Assembly: GCA_937960725.1 (NCBI GenBank)
Contig: CALGOY010000322.1
Location: 1-5,397 of the forward strand
Direction of reading: 5' to 3'
Source: an uncultured Bacillota bacterium
Lineage (GTDB): Bacteria > Bacillota > Clostridia > Caldicoprobacterales > UBA3941
Length of the DNA: 5,397 bases
In this document: positions 1-5,397 of the stretch, one piece after another
Position numbering within the stretch: position 1 is the first letter of the stretch
Layout: every line of letters starts with the position of its first letter
Translations under genes and position numbers: made by a program
The notes under the pieces: generated by a model
Told to the model about the DNA's origin: nothing
Seen by the model: only the letters and a program-made list of their open reading frames with translations
Databases searched by the model: none

Positions 1-1062
1 GGAGATAGTATTGCATAGATTAGCCAAATCATCAGCTGTAATTACCTCGTCGCCTTGTCTGCCTAAAAGAATAGCGGTATCCCCTGGTTTTACATTAGGT
101 ATATCCGTTACATCAACCATAAACTGATCCATGCATATAGTCCCCACAATAGGCGCCTTCTTTCCCTTTATTAAAACCCAACCTCTATTGCTAAGTAGTC
201 TGTTATATCCATCTGCATATCCTAAAGGCAAAGTAGCTATGATACTATTTCTATTAGCTGTATATGTTCTGCCATAGCTAATACTTTCGCCTTTGCCTAC
301 CTCCTTTACAAATACGACCCGGGTTCTCCATTCCAGTATAGGTTCTAGCTTAGGATGCTCTATCTTACTGCCCCACGGATAATAGCCATACATCGAGATT
401 CCTGCCCTAACCATATTGTATTGGGCAGCAGGATATCGAAAGATGGCGGCGCTATTAGATGCATGGATCCAAGGCACGCTGATATTTGCACTTTTTAGAT
501 TTGTCAATATTTTATTAAATCTTTCCATCTGTAACTGAGTATAGTTTGAGTCAGGCTCATCGGCAGCTGCAAAATGAGTAAATATACCCTCTAAATAAAT
601 AAAATCCATCTCTTCTATAATAGAACAGAATTTTAGTATTTCATCTTCATTTCTCAGCCCAATACGACCCATTCCAGTATCTATTTTAACATGGACTCCT
701 ATTCTTCGTCCAAGTTCCATACCTTTGCGGTTCAATTCTTTCAGCATTTCATAGGTAAAAACACAAGGACGGAGTTTATATTTAAATATGAGCTCTGTTT
801 GCGATGGATCTATTGCCCCTAAAATCAATATTGGCGCGTCTATTCCACTCTCACGTAGTTCCGCACCCTCTTCTGGAATAGCCACGGCAAGCCATGATGC
901 TCCAGCCGAAAGAGCATTACGGGCAATCTCAATGGCACCGTGGCCATAAGCATTGGCCTTTACAACCGCCATCAGTGCGGTATGGTTAGACAGCTTGTCC
1001 TTTAATATTTTGATGTTATTTTGTAATTTATCTAAGTCAACTATAGCAACAGTAGAACGCAT
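1..1062 (-). CDS. alr: Alanine racemase (partial; C-terminus beyond the window edge)
   Basis: This PLP enzyme interconverts L- and D-alanine in the cytoplasm and supplies D-alanine for peptidoglycan (EC 5.1.1.1). The frame reads from ATG at 1062 to base 1 without a stop, giving 354 residues. Full-length family members have about 370-390, so only a short C-terminal piece is missing. The N-terminal TIM-barrel carries the PLP-binding lysine in AVVKANAYGHG (K35). KIDTGMGRIG (126-135), HASNSAA (200-206) and MVRAGISMYG (217-226, with R219 expected to contact the PLP ring nitrogen) follow. The C-terminal domain carries the second catalytic base in ISYGRTY (Y263), then LGYADG (280-285) and the ICMDQFMVD active-site loop (309-317). 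All key residues are intact. GGAGTG at 1074-1069 sits six bases before the ATG, which supports this start. A terminator and a TATAAT box lie just upstream, so the gene is probably transcribed apart from the ior operon. Whether it is a biosynthetic alr or a sporulation/catabolic paralogue cannot be told here. Confidence 0.96.
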   Translation of the reverse strand, partial: MRSTVAIVDLDKLQNNIKILKDKLSNHTALMAVVKANAYGHGAIEIARNALSAGASWLAVAIPEEGAELRESGIDAPILILGAIDPSQTELIFKYKLRPCVFTYEMLKELNRKGMELGRRIGVHVKIDTGMGRIGLRNEDEILKFCSIIEEMDFIYLEGIFTHFAAADEPDSNYTQLQMERFNKILTNLKSANISVPWIHASNSAAIFRYPAAQYNMVRAGISMYGYYPWGSKIEHPKLEPILEWRTRVVFVKEVGKGESISYGRTYTANRNSIIATLPLGYADGYNRLLSNRGWVLIKGKKAPIVGTICMDQFMVDVTDIPNVKPGDTAILLGRQGDEVITADDLANLCNTIS

Positions 1063-1084
1063 TATTATCACTCCATTCTATACT

Positions 1085-1090
1085 ATTATA
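1085..1090 (-). promoter_or_regulatory. Probable -10 box of an alr promoter
   Basis: The minus strand reads a perfect TATAAT here, 22 bases upstream of the alr start codon and downstream of the operon terminator. Transcription starting about seven bases later (near 1078) would leave a leader of only some 16 bases, still including the GGAGTG ribosome binding site. The -35 position at 17-base spacing (1113-1108) reads TAGGTT and matches TTGACA poorly, and there is no extended TG element. The call rests on the -10 match and its position, and A+T-rich DNA produces such hexamers by chance. Confidence 0.45.
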
Positions 1091-1134
1091 GCTTAAAAAA
1101 CAGAGAAAACCTATCCATGTTTAAAATTATTTAT

Positions 1135-1174
1135 AAAAAAATCAACCGAAAAGTAAAAGTACTTTCCGGTTGAT
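1135..1174 (-). terminator. Rho-independent terminator of the ior operon
   Basis: Transcribed on the minus strand, the arms 1174-1160 and 1155-1141 form a 15-base-pair stem with a single G-U wobble at the ninth pair. The loop is four bases (CUUU). The closing U of the stem runs straight into six more U (1140-1135). The hairpin begins ten bases past the stop codon of the ACT-domain gene, the usual place for the end of an operon. On the plus strand the hairpin is not followed by a T-run, so termination is expected in one direction only. Confidence 0.93.
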
Positions 1175-1184
1175 TTGATTCCTA

Positions 1185-1616
1185 TTAAAGGTTGCGAATA
1201 TCCTCTTCTTTCAGCGTATGAAATCCCGCCTTTTTTAAAATATCTGAAGTTTTTAGTGGATCTTCTACCTTAAAAAGGATTAATGCATTCTCAGAAGGCT
1301 GTCTAACAAATGAATAAGCATATTCTATACTAATATCGTTATCCTTAAGTACTTCAAGTACTTCATGGAGCCCGCCTGGCCGATCCGAAACCTTCACAGC
1401 TAGAACTTCTGTAGTACTGACGGTAAATCCCGATTTTCGCATTGCTTCCACAGCATCTTCATGTTTATCAACTATCATCCTAACTATACCAAAACTAGTT
1501 GTATCTGCTATGGAAAGGGCAGTTATATCTATGTCGTGTTCTTTCAATACTTTAGTAACTTCCAACAGGCGCCCTTTTTTATTTTCTAGAAAGACGGATA
1601 TTTGCCTTACTAGCAC
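1185..1616 (-). CDS. Tandem ACT-domain protein, putative amino-acid sensor of the arylpyruvate operon
   Basis: This is a small cytoplasmic protein made almost entirely of two ACT domains, the ligand-binding fold often used to sense amino acids. Using the GTG start it has 143 residues. The first domain begins at QISVFLENKKGRL and runs through LSIADTTSFGIVR. The second begins at AVKVSDRPGGLHEVL and runs through EYAYSFV. Each shows the G-x-L turn (KGRL, GGLH) where ACT domains usually bind ligand. There is no catalytic or DNA-binding domain. An upstream ATG at 1634 would add six residues and overlap the ligase stop as ATGA, but it lacks a good ribosome binding site. The GTG at 1616 has AAAGGGGAG six bases upstream and gives an N-terminus (MLVRQISVF) that looks like the family's. 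As last gene of the operon it probably senses an aromatic amino acid or related ligand and modulates the ligase or IorAB. That role is inferred, since no ligand is visible from sequence. Confidence 0.9.
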   Translation of the reverse strand: MLVRQISVFLENKKGRLLEVTKVLKEHDIDITALSIADTTSFGIVRMIVDKHEDAVEAMRKSGFTVSTTEVLAVKVSDRPGGLHEVLEVLKDNDISIEYAYSFVRQPSENALILFKVEDPLKTSDILKKAGFHTLKEEDIRNL

Positions 1617-1622
1617 CCTATT

Positions 1623-1631
1623 CTCCCCTTT
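1623..1631 (-). promoter_or_regulatory. Ribosome binding site that favours the GTG start of the ACT-domain gene
   Basis: The minus strand reads AAAGGGGAG, followed by six bases and GTG at 1616-1614. This is a near-ideal Shine-Dalgarno site and spacing. It lies inside the longer reading that would start at ATG 1634. That ATG is preceded only by an A-rich stretch (GATAAAAGAAA) with no GG-rich site, so the internal GTG is the better start. Confidence 0.7.
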
Positions 1632-2929
1632 CATTTTCTTTTATCAATGACACGCCTGACCTTTCCTTCGCTTCTTTGGATAGTTTTAGGCTCTACCAGT
1701 TTCACCCGTGCATTAATACCCAATACGTTTAGAATTTCATGGGAGATCCTTTTTCTAAGCTGTTCTAACTTTCTCACTTCATCAGAAAATAGCTTTTCCG
1801 AAACTTCTACCCAAACTTCAAGCGTATCGAGATTATTGATCCGATCTACAATCAACAGGTAGTGAGGTTCAGTTTGTCCGATGTCTATGAGAATACTCTC
1901 AATCTGAGAAGGAAATACGTTCACTCCACGAATAATTAACATATCGTCGGTTCTACCTACTATCTTGCTCATGCGTACATGGGTTCTACCGCAGGGACAA
2001 GGCTCATAATTTAGCGAAGTAATATCTCTAGTACGATAGCGAATTACCGGAAGCCCTTCTTTTGTGATAGTAGTAAATACTAACTCTCCTTCTTCCCCTT
2101 CGGGCAAAACTTCTCCAGTGTTTGGATCTATAATGTCAGGTATGAAGTGATCTTCAAATATATGAAGTCCCTGTTTATATAAACACTCACTGGCCACGCC
2201 AGGGCCGATCACTTCGCTTAAACCATATATGTCAATAGCAGTTATCTCAAGCTTTGTTTCAATTTCTTTGCGAAGCGCTTCGCTCCAGGGTTCTGCACCA
2301 AATATTCCATTTTTGAGCTTTAGCTCTTTCCTATCTATGCCCATCTCTTCCATAGTTTCTGCGATGTGAAGGGCGTAAGACGGAGTACATGCCAGTACGG
2401 TGGTTCCGAAATCTTTCATCAACATAACCTGCCTTTTGGTATTACCGCCCGAGATAGGTATAACAGAAGCTCCTAACCTTTCGGCGCCATAGTGAACTCC
2501 TAAACCACCAGTAAATAAGCCATACCCATATGCTACTTGAATAACAGAGTCCTTAGTAGCCCCCCCGCATGTTAGCGTCCTTGCCATCAGCTCTGACCAA
2601 GTAATAATATCTTGCCTGGTATAACCTACCACCGTGGGCTTTCCAGTAGTGCCTGAAGAAGCATGGATTCTAATAATTTCACTCATTGGCACTGCAAACA
2701 ATCCGTATGGATAGTTGTTTCTTAAGTCCTCTTTAGTTGTAAATGGCAATTTTGGCAAATCTTCGATACCCTTGATATCCTCAGGCACCAATCCTCGCTC
2801 CTGCATAAGGTTGCGGTAATAAGGTACGTTGTGATAAACTCTTCTTACCGTTTCTACTAATCTTTCTGATTGAAGTTTAACAAGCTGTTCCCTCTCCATA
2901 CATTCGTACGGCTTGTTCCAATAATTCAT
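1631..2929 (-). CDS. paaK: Phenylacetate-CoA ligase family enzyme (arylacetate-CoA ligase)
   Basis: This AMP-forming ligase makes arylacetyl-CoA from phenylacetate, or a related aryl acid such as indoleacetate, with ATP and CoA (EC 6.2.1.30 type). At 432 residues it is of normal family length. The adenylate-forming signatures appear in order: ATP loop [10 protein letters not shown] (90-99), FGAEPWSE (210-217), DIYGLSE (233-239), IRYRTRDI (296-303), hinge region VGRTDDML (324-331), [12 protein letters not shown] (333-344) and SEGKVRRV (420-427). K423 in the last is the expected catalytic lysine. C249, H256, C311 and C313 could form a metal site. The ATG at 2929 is directly preceded by an in-frame TAG, so no longer start exists. 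Its ribosome site GGAAGGGAGG (2951-2942) is 12 bases away, rather long. It lies 29 bases after iorB. Together with IorAB this places it in aryl-acid/arylpyruvate metabolism and not in the oxygen-dependent phenylacetate pathway, whose paa epoxidase genes are absent here. Exact substrate is unknown. Confidence 0.93.
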   Translation of the reverse strand: MNYWNKPYECMEREQLVKLQSERLVETVRRVYHNVPYYRNLMQERGLVPEDIKGIEDLPKLPFTTKEDLRNNYPYGLFAVPMSEIIRIHASSGTTGKPTVVGYTRQDIITWSELMARTLTCGGATKDSVIQVAYGYGLFTGGLGVHYGAERLGASVIPISGGNTKRQVMLMKDFGTTVLACTPSYALHIAETMEEMGIDRKELKLKNGIFGAEPWSEALRKEIETKLEITAIDIYGLSEVIGPGVASECLYKQGLHIFEDHFIPDIIDPNTGEVLPEGEEGELVFTTITKEGLPVIRYRTRDITSLNYEPCPCGRTHVRMSKIVGRTDDMLIIRGVNVFPSQIESILIDIGQTEPHYLLIVDRINNLDTLEVWVEVSEKLFSDEVRKLEQLRKRISHEILNVLGINARVKLVEPKTIQRSEGKVRRVIDKRK

Positions 2930-2958
2930 CTAGCACTGTAGCCTCCCTTCCTGGCCGA

Positions 2959-3546
2959 TTAAGCACCCTGAAACTGGCTATTATATCCTCTATAAAAGGC
3001 TTGTTTATTAATTTCTATAGTTTTAGAGGGAACTGTGTTTTCAATAATTTTCTCCCAGCTTTCAGCAGGAACACCAAGCTTTTGTGCCAGTACTCCCAAG
3101 AGAACTGTATTTGCTACGCGGATATTTCCAAGCTCTTTAGCAATACTCAATGCATCGATAGAGATTACATTTGAACTCCATTTATTTAAACGCTGCCAGA
3201 TATCATCGGGATATTGAGCTAATCCAGTAATAACGGGCATAGGGTCTATGGATTGGTCGTTTACTATTATCGTTCCATCCTGTTTTAAATAATGGATCCA
3301 TCTTAAGGCTTCCATCTTTTCGAAAGCTAATATTATATCAGCTGTACCTACTTCTATCAGAGGTGAGAAAACTTTGCGGCCAAATTTAACGTGGGTGACA
3401 ACGCTTCCACCCCGCTGAGCCATTCCGTGTACTTCTGACAGTTTAACATCGTATCCCTGTTCCATAGCAAGGCTTCCTAATATCCTACTGGCAAGTAAAG
3501 TACCCTGGCCACCAACTCCCACAATTAATATGTTTTTATTATCCAT
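2959..3546 (-). CDS. iorB: Indolepyruvate:ferredoxin oxidoreductase, beta subunit
   Basis: This is the small subunit of IOR (EC 1.2.7.8), which pairs with IorA to convert arylpyruvates plus CoA to arylacetyl-CoA and CO2 with reduction of ferredoxin. The 195-residue protein is a single domain equivalent to the gamma domain of pyruvate:ferredoxin oxidoreductases, and its length is normal. Visible motifs are the N-terminal VGVGGQG turn (9-15), SEVHGMAQRGGSV (37-49), which is highly typical of IorB, LAFEKMEALR (73-82) and NTVLLG (146-151). It carries no iron-sulfur cysteine motif or TPP site, as expected, since these are in IorA. The ATG shares its A with the iorA TAA (TAATG), implying translational coupling. 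AAGGAGGG at 3564-3557 gives it a strong ribosome binding site, about 11 bases away. Co-transcription with iorA suits an equimolar complex. Other 2-oxoacid oxidoreductase gamma subunits are related, but the neighbouring IorA makes this assignment firm. Confidence 0.96.
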   Translation of the reverse strand: MDNKNILIVGVGGQGTLLASRILGSLAMEQGYDVKLSEVHGMAQRGGSVVTHVKFGRKVFSPLIEVGTADIILAFEKMEALRWIHYLKQDGTIIVNDQSIDPMPVITGLAQYPDDIWQRLNKWSSNVISIDALSIAKELGNIRVANTVLLGVLAQKLGVPAESWEKIIENTVPSKTIEINKQAFYRGYNSQFQGA

Positions 3547-5276
3547 TACGCATCGGCCCTCCTTATGGCATTAAATTTACAGACCCTTTCACATAAGCCA
3601 CATCCATTACACAAGGCATAGTTTATGGTAATGCGGCCTTCATCTTTGTTTTCAATAGCAGGACATCCAAGTCTTAAGCATAACCCACATCTTCGACAGG
3701 CTGAACTATCTATCTGCAGAGGTGTTTCAAAAGTTTTATCTAATAGTGCACAGGGGCGCTTGAAGATAATCACGGAGGGCTCTTCCTTTTGTGTTTCCTC
3801 TCTTAAAATCCTTTCCGATCCCTCTAAGTCAAATGGATCCACTACTCTAACATTTTTAATCCCTACCGCTTTAACCAGCTCTACTAAATTCAGCACGGGG
3901 GCTGGCTCCCCTTTAATAGTTCGGCCTGTAGCTGGGTGATCCTGATGACCAGTCATCGCTGTAGTTGAATTGTCTAATATAATCACCGTTGCAATACCAT
4001 TATTGTATACTATATCGATAAGCCCTGTAATTCCCGAGTGAATAAATGTTGAATCGCCAATAACAGCCACTGTTTTTTTAGCAAAATCTTTGCCGCGGGC
4101 CTTGGCTACTCCATGGGCCATTCCAATGCTAGCTCCCATACATACACAAGCATCGACGGTTTCTAAAGGCGGTAAAGCTCCCAGAGTATAGCATCCAATG
4201 TCACCCATTACATGAAGCTTTAGCTTTTTAATTACATAATAAGCAGCCCTGTGAGGACATCCAGGGCACAATACAGGGGGACGCATGGGAAGATTTTCAG
4301 CGGAAACTTTTTGAACTTCTACCCTTTTAATTCTTTCTTCTATAAGTTTAGCGCTGTATTCTCCCTGTACGGAGAATAGCTCTTTACCAATTACATCTAT
4401 TCCCCAGCTGCGAATTTGTTCTTCTATAACAGGCTCTAGCTCTTCCAGGACATAAACTTTTTCCACCTTAGACGCAAACTCTTCTATTAGCTTTTTAGGC
4501 AGGGGATGTATCATACCCAACTTTAAAAAAGAAGCATTAGGAAAAGCTTCCTTGGCATATTGATACACAATTCCACTTGTAATAATCCCTATAGACTTAT
4601 CGCCTTCTTCGATACGGTTTATGGAAAAACTACTGCAATCTTCCTGTAAGCGTTTCATTCTCTCTTCTACAACTATATGTCTCTTTCTTGCCATCCCAGG
4701 CATCATAACGTATTTACTAAAATCTTTTTTATATTCCTTTAATGGAATAGGCTCGCGATCGGCAATTTCAACAAGACTCTGCGAATGAGCAACCCTTGTA
4801 GTCATGCGGATGAAAACTGGGGTATCATATTTTTCGCTTATTTCAAAGGCCATTTTGACAAAATCCTTAGCCTCTTGGCTATCAGAAGGCTCTAACATTG
4901 GAATATGAGCAGAACGAGCATAGTATCGGCTATCTTGCTCATTCTGAGAACTGTGCATTCCCGGATCATCAGCAACTACAATAACCAATCCCCCATTGAC
5001 TCCAGTATATGAAACAGTAAATAAGGGATCAGCAGCTACATTAAGACCTACATGTTTCATAGAGACAATAGCTCGGGCTCCCCCTATAGATGCCCCTACA
5101 GCTACTTCTAAAGCAACTTTCTCATTTGGAGACCATTCCGCATAAATGTCGTCATACTCTGCGATAGATTCTGTAATTTCAGTGCTTGGAGTGCCCGGAT
5201 AAGCAGTAGCAACTCTAACACCTGCCTCATAAGCACCGCGGGCTACTCCTTCATTTCCTAACATTAACTTTTTCAC
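3546..5276 (-). CDS. iorA: Indolepyruvate:ferredoxin oxidoreductase, alpha subunit
   Basis: This is the large catalytic subunit of IOR, carrying the TPP site and iron-sulfur clusters for ferredoxin-linked oxidation of indolepyruvate, phenylpyruvate or 4-hydroxyphenylpyruvate. The 576 residues have the fused IorA order. First is a pyrimidine-binding domain with GNEGVARGAYEAG (7-19), AYPGTPSTEI (25-34) and SMKHVGLN (72-79). A linking domain follows (about 225-320). Next is the TPP domain with CPGCPHR (337-343), GDIGCYTLG (358-366), the diphosphate motif GDSTFIHSG (407-415) ending in YNNG, and DNSTTAMTGHQ (435-445). Last is a C-terminal two-cluster ferredoxin domain. Its cysteines are 527, 530, 533, 538 and 556, 559, 562, 566, enough for two 4Fe-4S clusters. 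The start is GTG at 5276, supported by GGAGGG with close spacing; the next ATG (codon 5) is too far from it. It is the first gene of the operon and overlaps iorB by one base. All expected motifs are intact. Confidence in the family is high; substrate preference among arylpyruvates is unresolved. Confidence 0.97.
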   Translation of the reverse strand: MKKLMLGNEGVARGAYEAGVRVATAYPGTPSTEITESIAEYDDIYAEWSPNEKVALEVAVGASIGGARAIVSMKHVGLNVAADPLFTVSYTGVNGGLVIVVADDPGMHSSQNEQDSRYYARSAHIPMLEPSDSQEAKDFVKMAFEISEKYDTPVFIRMTTRVAHSQSLVEIADREPIPLKEYKKDFSKYVMMPGMARKRHIVVEERMKRLQEDCSSFSINRIEEGDKSIGIITSGIVYQYAKEAFPNASFLKLGMIHPLPKKLIEEFASKVEKVYVLEELEPVIEEQIRSWGIDVIGKELFSVQGEYSAKLIEERIKRVEVQKVSAENLPMRPPVLCPGCPHRAAYYVIKKLKLHVMGDIGCYTLGALPPLETVDACVCMGASIGMAHGVAKARGKDFAKKTVAVIGDSTFIHSGITGLIDIVYNNGIATVIILDNSTTAMTGHQDHPATGRTIKGEPAPVLNLVELVKAVGIKNVRVVDPFDLEGSERILREETQKEEPSVIIFKRPCALLDKTFETPLQIDSSACRRCGLCLRLGCPAIENKDEGRITINYALCNGCGLCERVCKFNAIRRADA

Positions 5277-5397
5277 AATATCCCTCCAGAAATATTATTC
5301 TTTTTGTATATGAAGTAATCTAAGCAATACGAAGCTTATAAAGATAGGCAGAACAGTGAATAAAAATACAAAAACCGATATAAAAAATTAACTACAA
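5277..5397 (-). other. A+T-rich leader upstream of the ior operon, no gene seen
   Basis: This 121-base stretch lies upstream of iorA and runs to the window edge. Both strands carry frequent stops and I see no coding frame in it. A promoter is expected here because iorA is the first operon gene in view. TATAAG at 5340-5335 is one base from a -10 consensus, but no convincing -35 hexamer stands at the right distance. I see no strong hairpin, T-box or riboswitch core, though a regulator could bind further upstream. It cannot be excluded that another operon gene ends just beyond 5397. Confidence 0.4.
5281..5287 (-). promoter_or_regulatory. Ribosome binding site that fixes the GTG start of iorA
   Basis: The minus strand reads GGAGGGA, then TATT, then GTG. 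The spacing from GGAGG to the start codon is six bases, close to optimal. The first in-frame ATG, at 5264-5262, would lie 18 bases from this site, so the GTG is preferred. Confidence 0.8.

Noticed and set aside
1..1062. Alanine racemase lacking a stop codon, considered as a truncated pseudogene
   Set aside because: The frame is open and all catalytic motifs are intact up to base 1. The missing end is simply cut by the window edge.
1141..1174. Inverted repeat considered as an operator or attachment site
   Set aside because: The four-base loop, the directly following U tract on the minus-strand transcript and the position ten bases after a stop codon make an intrinsic terminator the simpler reading.
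1647..1862. Open frame on the plus strand, 71 codons
   Set aside because: It lies wholly opposite the conserved C-terminal part of the CoA ligase, and its translation resembles no family I know. It is a shadow of the real gene.
3035..3217. Open frame on the plus strand, 60 codons
   Set aside because: It is antisense to iorB, with no recognisable domain. iorB explains the sequence fully.
3625..3939. Open frame on the plus strand, 104 codons
   Set aside because: It is antisense to the TPP and ferredoxin regions of iorA, whose motifs are clearly conserved in the other strand. The plus-strand product shows no recognisable motif.
5277..5397. Search for a T-box, riboswitch or attenuator ahead of the operon
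   Set aside because: The visible leader is short and A+T-rich. I found no strong stem pair, terminator hairpin or conserved aptamer core. Anything further upstream is outside the window.
1..5397. A novel defence, mobile or otherwise undescribed system
   Set aside because: Every gene belongs to a known metabolic family and the operon type is familiar. I saw no transposase, integrase, direct-repeat array, toxin-antitoxin pair or compositional break.

Overview
The window holds five genes, all on the minus strand, and fits the chromosome of a low- to mid-GC anaerobic Gram-positive bacterium of the Clostridia (Thermoanaerobacterales-like). The support is strong GGAGG-type ribosome binding sites, A+T-rich intergenic DNA, a ferredoxin-dependent 2-oxoacid oxidoreductase, and a gene cluster familiar from anaerobic Firmicutes and some archaea. 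The lineage is inferred from gene content and sequence style and is not proven.

Read in the direction of transcription (high to low coordinates), 5397-5277 is an A+T-rich leader with no gene. A tight four-gene operon follows: iorA (5276-3546, GTG start), iorB (3546-2959, overlapping iorA by one base as TAATG), a phenylacetate-CoA ligase-type gene (2929-1631) and a two-ACT-domain protein (1616-1185 with the preferred GTG start, or 1634-1185 with an ATG). A very clear intrinsic terminator at 1174-1135 closes the operon. Beyond it, a perfect TATAAT box and a ribosome binding site lead into alanine racemase (1062 to 1), whose last few dozen codons lie outside the window.

The operon makes chemical sense as one unit. 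IorAB interconverts arylpyruvates (indolepyruvate, phenylpyruvate, 4-hydroxyphenylpyruvate) and arylacetyl-CoA plus CO2, using ferredoxin. The ligase interconverts free aryl acids and arylacetyl-CoA with ATP and CoA. The ACT protein is a plausible amino-acid sensor for the pathway. The module could ferment aromatic amino acids to aryl acids, or run in reverse to build aromatic amino acids from scavenged aryl acids; the sequence does not decide which. Alanine racemase supplies D-alanine for peptidoglycan and appears to be a separate transcription unit.

I found no mobile element, CRISPR array, RNA gene or clearly novel system. The interesting points concern details: start codons, cluster ligands in IorA, possible metal ligands in the ligase, and the compact terminator/promoter junction.
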